A stretch of DNA of 20,336 bases, from positions 1 through 20,336 of the forward strand of contig SXWC01000020.1 of NCBI GenBank assembly GCA_005789975.1, written 5' to 3'. Each line of letters starts with the position of its first letter. Position 1 is the stretch's first letter. A program made the translations under genes and the position numbers. Under the pieces are notes generated by a model that ran no database searches, was not told the DNA's origin, and saw only the letters and a program-made list of their open reading frames with translations. Positions 7,289 to 14,046 of this stretch are shown here, piece after piece. The DNA is from Planctomycetaceae bacterium (lineage in GTDB: Bacteria; Planctomycetota; Planctomycetia; Pirellulales; UBA1268).

Positions 7289-8299
7289 ATGCGGCGGCAG
7301 ATTTGGCGACGGCGGGAGGCGTGGAGGATGCCGATTCTCCGAACGCTGGTCGGCATGATCGCGATCGCCTGCATCTGGGCCGCCGCCGGCGCGGCCCGGG
7401 CCGAACGCGGAGCCAGGGCCGCCAAGCGGGCCAGGCCCCCTTCGGCACCGTGGGACAAGGGCACCCTCGGCAACTTTTTCGACGACGCGTTCGCGACACT
7501 CCAGGGCGAAAGGCCCTCGTTTTCAGCCGCCCGCATGGTGACCGCGGCCGCCGGCGCATCGCAGCCCGCAGCGGCGGCGAACGGCCCGGGCGGCGGGGAC
7601 GGATTCAAGTGGTCGTCCTTGATCTCGGAAGAGACACTGACCGACGAGATCAAGGACATGAAGGCCGCGGTGGCCGGCGTCTCGAGCCGACCGTCCGACT
7701 TCAAGGGGGGGGGCTACGACACCGCGCGGGAATCTTTCAGCGCGATCGCACTGGCATTCGGTGTGATCGCCGCCTACGACAAGGACATCCGCTGGAAGAA
7801 GGACGCCGCCACCGCCCGTGATCTCTTCGCCCGGGTGGGATTCAACTGCAAGGTCGGCACCGACCAGTCGTTCGGCGAGACGAAGGTCCGCCTCGCCGAC
7901 CTCGAGGCGATGCTCGACGGCGGCTCACCCCAGGGCAAGGCCGACCGCGACGAGGACTTCCGCTGGAATCAGGTCGCCGGCCGGCCCGCCCTGATGACGC
8001 GTCTGGAGGCGGCGGAGAACGGCATCGGCGGGGCGATCGCGTCGAAGGGCGACTTCGACCGCGCGGTCGCGCGGCTCGTGCATGACGCCGAAATCGTGGC
8101 CGCGATCGGCGAGGCGATCCAGCAGCCCGACTTCGAGTATCACGACGACGACTCCTACCGCGGCTATGCGGCGACCATGCGGGACGCCGCCGTCAAGATT
8201 CGCGACGCCTGCGGAAAGAAGGACTACGAGACGGCCCGCGCCGCCGCGAGCGAACTCAAGAAATCCTGCGACGCCTGCCACGGCGACTACCGCAGCTGA
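7289..8299 (+). CDS. Exported cytochrome c'-like protein with C-terminal CxxCH
   Basis: 336 residues from ATG at 7289; GAGGA at 7276-7280 is well spaced and the start gives a signal peptide (MPILRTLVGMIAIACIWAAAGAARA). The C-terminus ends KKSCDACHGDYRS, with C327, C330 and H331 as a covalent haem site. The preceding helical region fits the four-helix cytochrome c' architecture, where CxxCH lies in the last helix. The N-terminal 200 residues are helical and lack a second CxxCH; their role is unknown. Cytochromes c' bind gases or transfer electrons in the periplasm, so a redox or NO-related role is plausible but unproven. A run of nine G at 7705-7713 lies within the coding sequence. No SD-linked partner gene follows. 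Confidence 0.75.
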   Translation: MRRQIWRRREAWRMPILRTLVGMIAIACIWAAAGAARAERGARAAKRARPPSAPWDKGTLGNFFDDAFATLQGERPSFSAARMVTAAAGASQPAAAANGPGGGDGFKWSSLISEETLTDEIKDMKAAVAGVSSRPSDFKGGGYDTARESFSAIALAFGVIAAYDKDIRWKKDAATARDLFARVGFNCKVGTDQSFGETKVRLADLEAMLDGGSPQGKADRDEDFRWNQVAGRPALMTRLEAAENGIGGAIASKGDFDRAVARLVHDAEIVAAIGEAIQQPDFEYHDDDSYRGYAATMRDAAVKIRDACGKKDYETARAAASELKKSCDACHGDYRS

Positions 8300-8329
8300 G
8301 CGGCCGTCACGACCGCCCGGCGCGGCCGT

Positions 8330-8908
8330 TCAGTCCTTGGGCACGAGGAACTCCAACGGCTCGAGGCCGACGATTTCGGCAAGGCCGGCGGCGGCCATCT
8401 CCTTGCCCGTGACATAGCGATGCCCCCGGATCCATTCGTTGATCAGGTCGGCCGAACGCCCGAAGAGGTCGCAGAGCAGCACGTCCATGTCACGCTCCAG
8501 GTCGGCGAAGTGCCGGGACCACTCGGCCGCCTCACGGATGCCGATGTGCTCCTCGCTCTGCCACTTCATGGGGTGGAAGAGGAACACGCTGTAGGGCGTG
8601 ACCAACCGCCGGGTGCAGGTCGCGAAGGGCCAGAGCGCCGCCGACGAGCATTCGCCGGTGACCACGGCCGTCGCCTGAATGCCGCGCATCCGCATCAGCG
8701 TCACGAGCGACATGGCGCAGTAGGGACTGCCGCCGGGCGAGTCGAAGTAGATCGTGCATTCCCCGCCCGGCTCCACGCCGAGCAGGCGGTCGGTGAGTTC
8801 AGACTCGTTGTCGGTCAGGTCGCCGACGATCGCGAGTTCGACCGGGCCCCGCTCCTGCTCCTCTTCCGGCCGGCGCTGGTCCGATTCGGTTGCGTCTCGC
8901 CGTGCCAT
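8330..8908 (-). CDS. ClpP/crotonase-fold serine protease-like protein, catalytic Asp apparently replaced
   Basis: 192 residues from ATG at 8908, preceded by GAGGAG at good spacing; longer frames would run through the promoter region. After a charged N-terminal 20 residues comes a ClpP-like fold: IYFDSPGGSPYCAMSL, the Ser loop GECSSAAL (S89 in the nucleophile position), FLFHPM (H112) and the closing helix GKEMAAAGLAEIVG. Aligned by eye with ClpP segments of the type ERDRY-S-EA, the third triad position reads RGHRYVTGKE, so His163 stands where Asp is expected. The protein is likely cytoplasmic. It may be a degenerate ClpP paralogue, or use another acidic residue. No Clp ATPase is adjacent. It is convergent with the cytochrome gene and divergent from the GYF protein. 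Confidence 0.8.
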   Translation of the reverse strand: MARRDATESDQRRPEEEQERGPVELAIVGDLTDNESELTDRLLGVEPGGECTIYFDSPGGSPYCAMSLVTLMRMRGIQATAVVTGECSSAALWPFATCTRRLVTPYSVFLFHPMKWQSEEHIGIREAAEWSRHFADLERDMDVLLCDLFGRSADLINEWIRGHRYVTGKEMAAAGLAEIVGLEPLEFLVPKD

Positions 8909-8967
8909 CGGAAACTCTCCTCGTGTGGGGGCCGACCGTGATGCCATCTCGGACCACGTTCGTCGGG

Positions 8968-8996
8968 AGCCTATTGTCTGCCGAACCCCGCGACAA
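8968..8996 (-). promoter_or_regulatory. Promoter candidate for the ClpP-like gene
   Basis: On the minus strand TTGTCG (8991-8996) is separated by 17 bases from TAGGCT (8968-8973). This would give a leader of roughly 50 bases before the start at 8908. The hexamers are fair rather than strong matches. Confidence 0.3.
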
Positions 8997-9084
8997 GTAT
9001 GGGGCCTCGCCCTTGCTCCGAACGGCCAGTCTCCCGAGAATGGACGTGAACGGTCACGGTTTGCATGATCGGAAGGGTTCGCCA

Positions 9085-9702
9085 ATGGGGATCGTCGCGC
9101 ACTGCCCGATGGGCCACCGGATCAAGGTGAAGGACTCCTTCGCCGGCAAGAAAGGCGTGTGCCCGACGTGTGGTGCGAAGTTTCGCATCCCGCAACTCGC
9201 CGTCGCACCGCCGGCGTCCCTGAAAACATCGGCCCAACCCTCGACGCCGGCTCCGCAGCAACAGGCGAACCTGCCCGTGGCGGCCGTGGTGTCGCTCGAT
9301 CAGGAACTCGCGGTCACGCTTCCGCGGGCCCTCGCACTGGCGTCGCCGGGATCGAACGCCGTCACGGCGCAGCCCGGCACGCCGCAGCAGCCCTCCCCGA
9401 CTGCGGCACAGGAGCCGCCCGAGCCCGATGTCGACGTGCTCCTCGCAGCGGACGCCCCCGCGCCCACGGCGATGCCAGCCTCGATCGCCGAGGCACCCGG
9501 GGCCCTGTGGTGCGTCGCGGTGCCCGGAGGGACGCCTTCGAGCGCCATGTCGGCGGAGGCGATCCTCGAGTGGCTAGGCTCCGCCGACGTCACCGGTGCC
9601 GAGCTCGTCTGGCGATCGGACTGGCCCGAGTGGCGGTCGATCGGCGAGGTTTTTCCCGATTTTCCCCCGCGGCCGCCGGATGTCGGACTCTCCTGGCGGT
9701 GA
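9085..9702 (+). CDS. Zinc-ribbon and GYF-like domain protein
   Basis: 205 residues from ATG at 9085, chosen because GGAAGG lies eight bases upstream and the zinc ribbon begins at once. The N-terminus (CPMGHRIKVKDSFAGKKG, then CPTCGAKFRIP) is a small ribbon with one CPxGH and one CPxC knuckle, very common in planctomycete proteins. A Pro/Ala/Thr-rich linker follows, then about residues 145-200 resemble a GYF_2 (DUF4339-like) domain: ALWCVAVPGG, a helix with AILEWLGS, and ELVWRSDWPEWRSIGEVFP. Such domains are thought to bind peptides or partner proteins; the role here is unknown. No membrane segment is seen, so the protein is probably cytoplasmic. The gene at 9780 follows after 77 bases and may be co-transcribed. 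Confidence 0.72.
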   Translation: MGIVAHCPMGHRIKVKDSFAGKKGVCPTCGAKFRIPQLAVAPPASLKTSAQPSTPAPQQQANLPVAAVVSLDQELAVTLPRALALASPGSNAVTAQPGTPQQPSPTAAQEPPEPDVDVLLAADAPAPTAMPASIAEAPGALWCVAVPGGTPSSAMSAEAILEWLGSADVTGAELVWRSDWPEWRSIGEVFPDFPPRPPDVGLSWR

Positions 9703-9779
9703 GCGATCGGGTGGCCGTTGTGCTAAAGTCCGCTGTCCGTTCGGATGACGCTTCCCGCCCCCTTCCCGGAGAGCCGCGC

Positions 9780-10403
9780 ATGACCACCGCGTTTGTTTCG
9801 AGACGTCTTTCAGGCTGGTTCGCCGTTGCCGTTGCCTGCGCGGTCTGTGCCGTGCCGGAAGGTGTGGCCATGGCGCAGCCCGCAGTCGCCGAACAGGCGG
9901 GGGCATTCACGATCGCCGACGGCTCGATGTCGCTCGAGGCGCCGGCAGGCTGGCAGCGGGTGCAGCCCAAGTCGGGGATCGTGGAGACCGAGTTTTCGAT
10001 CCCTTCGGAGGGCGTCACCGCCGACGGGGCGCCGCTGCCGGCCGGGCGGATGACCGTGATGGGAGCCGGTGGCACGGTCGAGGCCAACGTGGAGCGTTGG
10101 TATGGCCAGTTCGCACAACCCGACGGCGGCAGCACCAAGGACAAGGCCGCGACCAAAAAAATGAAGATCGCCGGCCGGGAGGTGACGATCGTCGATGTTT
10201 CGGGCACCTTCAAGGATTCGCCGGGAGGACCGTTCGCCGGCGGCAAGACGATCGAGCGGCCGGACTACCGGATGCTCGCCGCGATCGTCGAGGGCCCGGG
10301 CGGCAACTACTTCCTGAAGTTCTACGGACCGGCCGCCACCGTCGAGAAGCACGCCGCGGGAGTCCGCGGCATGGTCGAGGGCATGGTGCCGGCGTCGAAG
10401 TGA
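9780..10403 (+). CDS. Exported protein of unknown function
   Basis: 207 residues from ATG at 9780, with GGAGAG at 9768-9773. The signal peptide covers about residues 1-32 (RRLSGWFAVAVACAVCAVPEGVAMAQ). The mature part is a single compact domain beginning FTIADGSMSLEAPAGWQRVQP and later EANVERWYGQF, a Lys-rich stretch, and NYFLKFYGPAATVEKHAAGVRGMVEGM. The layout of the mature part (an early APAGW segment, a central Lys-rich stretch and the late LKFYGPAATVEKHAAGV segment) resembles exported proteins of unknown function found widely in Planctomycetes. No catalytic motif is recognised. It is followed after 34 bases by the ATPase gene and may be the first gene of that unit. A possible -10, TGCTAAAGT, lies at 9721-9729. 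Confidence 0.66.
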   Translation: MTTAFVSRRLSGWFAVAVACAVCAVPEGVAMAQPAVAEQAGAFTIADGSMSLEAPAGWQRVQPKSGIVETEFSIPSEGVTADGAPLPAGRMTVMGAGGTVEANVERWYGQFAQPDGGSTKDKAATKKMKIAGREVTIVDVSGTFKDSPGGPFAGGKTIERPDYRMLAAIVEGPGGNYFLKFYGPAATVEKHAAGVRGMVEGMVPASK

Positions 10404-10437
10404 CCGGCCACACGAGCCCCGGGAGCCGCCCCGCACG

Positions 10438-11901
10438 ATGAAAGTCCAGGAGTTCCTCGAGCACCACGGCATCGCCGGCAATCCGTTCGCCGAGGAGGAC
10501 GCGCAGAACGACACCGTCTTCAAGCGGACCTGCCTGGAGACGACGTTTCATCCCGCGTGGGACAAGATCTACGGCGACCCCGCCGACCCCAGCACGTCGA
10601 TCGTGTTCGGCGAGAAGGGCTCCGGCAAGACCGCGCTCAAGCTGCAGATGGTGCGGCAGTTCGAGCGGCACAACGAAGCCCATCCCGAGGCCCGCACGTT
10701 CGTCGTGCTCTACGACGACTTCAATCCGTTTCTCGACCGGTTCGTGAGCCGTGTCGGAAAGGGACGCTCGGTGGAGAAGGCGCTCGCCCAGTGGAAGCTC
10801 TGGGACCACATGGATGCGATCCTCGCCCTGGCCGTCACGCAACTCACGACGACGATCACGGAGGCGGCCGCGAAGCCCTCCCGGCTGTCACGCCCGCAGG
10901 CCCGCGACCTCGCGCTGCTCGCCGCCTGCTACGACCAGTCGACCGGCGATTCGTTTCCGGTGCGCTGGAGCCGGCTGCGGCGGCGGGTCGGCTACCGAAC
11001 CTGGCTGGGCAACTGGCCGTGGCTCCTCGGCCTGGCCGCGACCGCAGGGCTGCTCGCCGCCCTCGGGGCGGGCGTCGCCCGGGGCGAACTCGCGTGGACT
11101 GCGTGGCGCTGGCCGTGGGGCGTCTTCGCGGCGGCCTGGCTCCCCTTCGCCTGGCGGCGGCTGCGAAGCACCTGGCGGGCCTGGCGGATCGTCCGCAGCA
11201 TGCGCAGCGGCAATCGCACGGTTGGCCAGCTCGCGCGGGCGCTCACCTCGATGCCCGAGGTCGAACTTGCCGGCCAGCCGCTGCCGGCGCTCGCCCGCAG
11301 CGACGATCGCTACGAGCTCCTCGCCAAGCTGCAGGGCGTGCTCGCGGCCCTGGGCTGGCAGGGAATGGTCGTGATCGTTGACCGGCTCGACGAACCCGAT
11401 CTCATCAACGGATCGGCCGACCGCATGCGGCAGGTGATCTGGCCGATGCTCGACAACAAGTTTCTCAAGGTCCCCGGCCTCGGCTTCAAGCTGCTGCTCC
11501 CCCAGGAGCTTTACCGCTTCATCGAACGGGAGAGCGAGCAGTTCAATCAGCGGGCCCGCCTCGACAAGCAGAACCTCGTACCCTCGCTGGAGTGGTCTGG
11601 CGAGACGCTCTACGACATCGCCTCGACGCGGGTGAAGGCGGCGAGCGTGGGCACGCCGCCGGCCACCCTGGCCCAGCTCTTCGATCCCGCCGTCGATCAG
11701 CGGCGGCTCATCGACGGGCTGCGGGCGCTCCGCGTGCCACGGCAGTTGTTCAAGTTTCTCTACCGGCTGCTCGTCGCCCACTGCCATGCCCACACGGCGG
11801 AGCGGCCCGTCTACACGATTCCGCTGGAACGGTTCGAGAGCGAACTCGCCGTCGCCCGCCGCGATCAGGCCGCCTTCGACAGGGGGCTCGCCCCGCGGTA
11901 A
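10438..11901 (+). CDS. KAP-like AAA/P-loop ATPase with membrane segments inside the ATPase domain
   Basis: 487 residues from ATG at 10438. Walker A is GEKGSGKT (58-65) and Walker B is MVVIVDRLDEP (310-320, D315 and E319). The N-terminus has a GNPF motif as in ExeA/ORC-type ATPases. Between Walker A and B, two hydrophobic segments at about 193-215 and 225-240 (LGNWPWLLGLAATAGLLAAL, WPWGVFAAAWLPFAW) suggest a membrane hairpin, the arrangement known from KAP NTPases. This would tether the ATPase to the inner membrane with both halves of the ATP site in the cytoplasm. Function is unknown; KAP proteins organise membrane complexes and some act in phage defence. Its stop codon overlaps the ApbE start (TAATG), so the two are probably translationally coupled. 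Confidence 0.75.
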   Translation: MKVQEFLEHHGIAGNPFAEEDAQNDTVFKRTCLETTFHPAWDKIYGDPADPSTSIVFGEKGSGKTALKLQMVRQFERHNEAHPEARTFVVLYDDFNPFLDRFVSRVGKGRSVEKALAQWKLWDHMDAILALAVTQLTTTITEAAAKPSRLSRPQARDLALLAACYDQSTGDSFPVRWSRLRRRVGYRTWLGNWPWLLGLAATAGLLAALGAGVARGELAWTAWRWPWGVFAAAWLPFAWRRLRSTWRAWRIVRSMRSGNRTVGQLARALTSMPEVELAGQPLPALARSDDRYELLAKLQGVLAALGWQGMVVIVDRLDEPDLINGSADRMRQVIWPMLDNKFLKVPGLGFKLLLPQELYRFIERESEQFNQRARLDKQNLVPSLEWSGETLYDIASTRVKAASVGTPPATLAQLFDPAVDQRRLIDGLRALRVPRQLFKFLYRLLVAHCHAHTAERPVYTIPLERFESELAVARRDQAAFDRGLAPR

Positions 11902-12938
11902 TGGCCGACGAAGAGCTCAACACGCTCGTGGTCGGACGGGAGGCGATGGCCTGCCGGTTCGAGGTGGCGTTCAACGCCGGCGAGGTGCCCGGAGACACGG
12001 AGCTCGCGATCGAGGCCCTCGACCTCGTCGATGCGCTCGAGGAGCGGATCAGCATATACCGGGAGTCGAGCGAGCTGTCGCGAATCAACGCCACGGCCGC
12101 GGCGGGCTGGGTGGGGATTTCGGCCGAGGTCTGCGACCTGCTCGTGCGGGCCCGCGCCCTGCAGGCCCGCACCGCCGGCGCGTTCGACATCGCCGCCGGC
12201 TCGATCGTGCGGGCCTGGGGTTTCGTGCGGCGTCAGGGCCGCACGCCCGACGCGGCCGCGCTCGCGGCGGCCGTCGCCGCCTGCGGCATGCAGTGGGTGG
12301 ACCTCGATGCGGATGCCCGGCGGGTCCGCTTCCTGCGGCCGGGAGTCGAGATCAACCCGGGCGGCATCGGGAAGGGCTGGGCGCTCGATCGGGCGCTGGA
12401 GCGGCTCACGGCGGCGGGCGTGCCGAGCGTCCTGGTGCACGGCGGCCTGAGCAGCGTCCGCGGGCGGGGCACACAGGGGCCGGCAATCCCCGGCCGGCAC
12501 GGCTGGCGGGTCGGCCTGCGGCATCCGCTGCGCCCCGGCCGGCGGCTCGCGACGATCGTGCTCGACAACCGCGCGCTCGGCACCAGCGGCTCCGGCACGC
12601 AGTTTTTCATCGACCGGGGCGTGAAGCTCGGACACATTCTCGATCCCCGCAGCGGTCGGCCTGCCGAGGGCGTGATCTCCGCGACGGTCATCGCCCCTTC
12701 CGCGGCCGAGGCCGACGCGCTGGCCACGGCGCTCTACGTGCTCGGTCCGGCGGGGCTGCCGCTGATCGCACCGGAGGGGGGCGATGTCGCGGCGATCCTC
12801 ATGCTGCCGGGCGGGGCCGCGACTCTCCGGCTGGTGCTCGCGAATCTCGACGAGCAGACCGTGGCGCTCGAGCCCGAAGCCGGCCTCGACGTGGAATGGA
12901 TCAACAGGCCACCGGCACCACCCCCCGCCGTGCCCTGA
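11901..12938 (+). CDS. apbE: FAD:protein FMN transferase (ApbE family)
   Basis: 345 residues from ATG at 11901, overlapping the previous stop by one base. ApbE attaches FMN from FAD to a Thr in target proteins with Mg2+. Family motifs are in order: FDIAAGSIVRAWGF (95-108), INPGGIGKGWALD (151-163), VLVHGG (178-182), GTSGSGTQFF (227-236), HILDPRSG (245-252) and ADALATALYVLG (271-282), where D272 and T276 match the metal site. Length matches the family. Unlike most ApbE proteins there is no signal peptide or lipobox: the chain begins with MADEELNTLVVGREAMACRF. It may therefore work in the cytoplasm, or be exported differently. No recognisable flavoprotein target such as NqrC or RnfG lies in the window. 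A Pro-rich tail of about 10 residues ends the protein. Confidence 0.92.
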   Translation: MADEELNTLVVGREAMACRFEVAFNAGEVPGDTELAIEALDLVDALEERISIYRESSELSRINATAAAGWVGISAEVCDLLVRARALQARTAGAFDIAAGSIVRAWGFVRRQGRTPDAAALAAAVAACGMQWVDLDADARRVRFLRPGVEINPGGIGKGWALDRALERLTAAGVPSVLVHGGLSSVRGRGTQGPAIPGRHGWRVGLRHPLRPGRRLATIVLDNRALGTSGSGTQFFIDRGVKLGHILDPRSGRPAEGVISATVIAPSAAEADALATALYVLGPAGLPLIAPEGGDVAAILMLPGGAATLRLVLANLDEQTVALEPEAGLDVEWINRPPAPPPAVP

Positions 12939-13033
12939 CCAGACCGCGGCGGTGCGGTACACTTCCCCGACCCTACGCGGCGGCACCGAGTCGCGCGGCA
13001 CACCGTCATTCCCCCGCCGACATTCCATCCATC

Positions 13034-13771
13034 ATGTTCGACTGGATCGAGCGGGGCTCCTACCTGGGCATCATCCTCTTCCTCACGCTCACGGGCATCG
13101 GCCTGCCGATTCCGGAGGAGGTGCCGATCGTCGCCGCGGGCGTGGCGAGCCGGGTCGAGGATGGTCTCAAGTGGTATTACGCCCTTCCGGCTTGCATGGT
13201 GGGGGCCCTCCTCGGCGACAGTCTGATGTACGCCATCGGGAGGTTCTTCGGGGCCCGGATCCTCCGGGATCATCCGTGGTGGTCCGGCTTCCTCACACCG
13301 GAACGGGAGAAGACGATCGAGGACCTGATCAAGAAGCACGGGATCATGGCGTTCTTCGTGGCCCGGTTCCTGGTGGGCCTCCGCAGCCCCTTCTATCTCA
13401 CGGCCGGCATGCTGCGGGTGAAATACCGGTGGTTCCTGCTGGCCGACTTCATCTGCGCGTCGGTCGTGATCAGCGGCTTCTTCGGCCTGGCCTACCTGTT
13501 CGGCGACCGCATCACGGTGCTGATCCGCTCGGCTGAGCGGGGGGTCACCGCGGTGGTGATCACCGTGGCCCTCGTGGCACTGGCGGTGATCGCCTTCTTC
13601 TCGTTCCGCAAGCGGCGGATTCGGATGCTCGACCACGACCCCGAGGCGCTGTTCGAGAAGCGGGAGATCCTGTTGGGGCCGGCGGCCGACCGGATCGCCG
13701 ACGCCGTCTCGCTCGGTGACGTCAACCACGACGAGCCCGATGAGCGGTCGGAAACCGGGGGCGACCGCTGA
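13034..13771 (+). CDS. DedA-family (VTT/SNARE-associated domain) membrane protein
   Basis: 245 residues from ATG at 13034; no clear SD precedes it. Membrane segments fall near residues 9-36, 48-72, 132-157 and 172-190. Family residues are visible: PIPEEVP (E28, E29), GD at 61-62, and FVARFLVGLRSPFYLTAGM (R111, R117) in the place of the usual RF-PG-R motif. Some DedA proteins transport undecaprenyl phosphate across the inner membrane. A charged cytoplasmic-type tail of about 55 residues follows the last membrane segment, longer than usual. The gene lies 95 bases after apbE and may be read from the same transcript, and it shares the lipid-carrier theme with uppP 3.5 kb away. The exact lipid here is not shown by sequence. 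Confidence 0.88.
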   Translation: MFDWIERGSYLGIILFLTLTGIGLPIPEEVPIVAAGVASRVEDGLKWYYALPACMVGALLGDSLMYAIGRFFGARILRDHPWWSGFLTPEREKTIEDLIKKHGIMAFFVARFLVGLRSPFYLTAGMLRVKYRWFLLADFICASVVISGFFGLAYLFGDRITVLIRSAERGVTAVVITVALVALAVIAFFSFRKRRIRMLDHDPEALFEKREILLGPAADRIADAVSLGDVNHDEPDERSETGGDR

Positions 13772-13937
13772 CGGCGGTCGCGTCTGCGGCGTCTCCCGAC
13801 CACGGCGGGACGGCTTGCCGCGGCTCTCCGCGAGGGCCTTGCGGCATGAGCCGCTTTTGCCCGGCGAACCCTCTTTTGAACTGATTCCGGTGGTGTGGCG
13901 CGGGTCGCGCCGGTCGTAGCGGACCAGGGGTGACGAT

Positions 13938-13954
13938 TTGGCAAAGATGTCGCC
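13938..13954 (+). promoter_or_regulatory. Sigma-54 (-24/-12) promoter candidate
   Basis: TTGGCAAAGATGTCGCC has GG at 13940-13941 and GC at 13952-13953, twelve bases apart, as in the -24/-12 consensus, with TTGGCA intact. Mismatches are at the C after TTGGCA, the next G, and one T of TTGC. A transcript would begin near 13965, about 80 bases before the activator start. The match shares bases with a dyad, so it could be coincidental. Confidence 0.4.
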
Positions 13955-13970
13955 CTGGGGCGACTTTGCC
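13940..13970 (+). other. Bulged inverted repeat
   Basis: GGCAAAG (13940-13946) and TCGCC (13950-13954) pair with GGCGA and CTTTGCC (13959-13970), leaving a three-base bulge and a four-base loop. No T tract follows, so it is not a standard terminator. It may be an operator, an RNA leader structure, or a dispersed palindrome (see findings). Confidence 0.6.
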
Positions 13971-14046
13971 GTCGCCATTTCGCGACCTAGGAACCTTGTG
14001 GAGAGTTTGGCCCGCACGCCGCCAGAGCCTCCGCCAGGAGCCATCC

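Larger units (their letters stand above)
13772..14046. other. 275-base intergenic region upstream of sigma-54 activator
   Basis: No coding signal is convincing. A sigma-54-like promoter (13938-13954) overlaps a bulged hairpin (13940-13970). The SD of the activator gene, AGGAG at 14036-14040, lies six bases before its ATG. Confidence 0.5.

Noticed and set aside
7289..8299. Imelysin-type or multi-haem cytochrome
   Set aside because: Only one CxxCH is present and no imelysin GxHxxE motif is seen.
10438..13771. Phage-defence island based on the KAP-like ATPase
   Set aside because: KAP ATPases occur in defence, but neighbours are ApbE and DedA with no nuclease, methylase or other defence effector, and no mobile-element signs.
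12734..14044. 436-codon minus-strand frame across dedA
   Set aside because: It is antisense to a clear DedA membrane protein and shows no hydrophobic or domain pattern.
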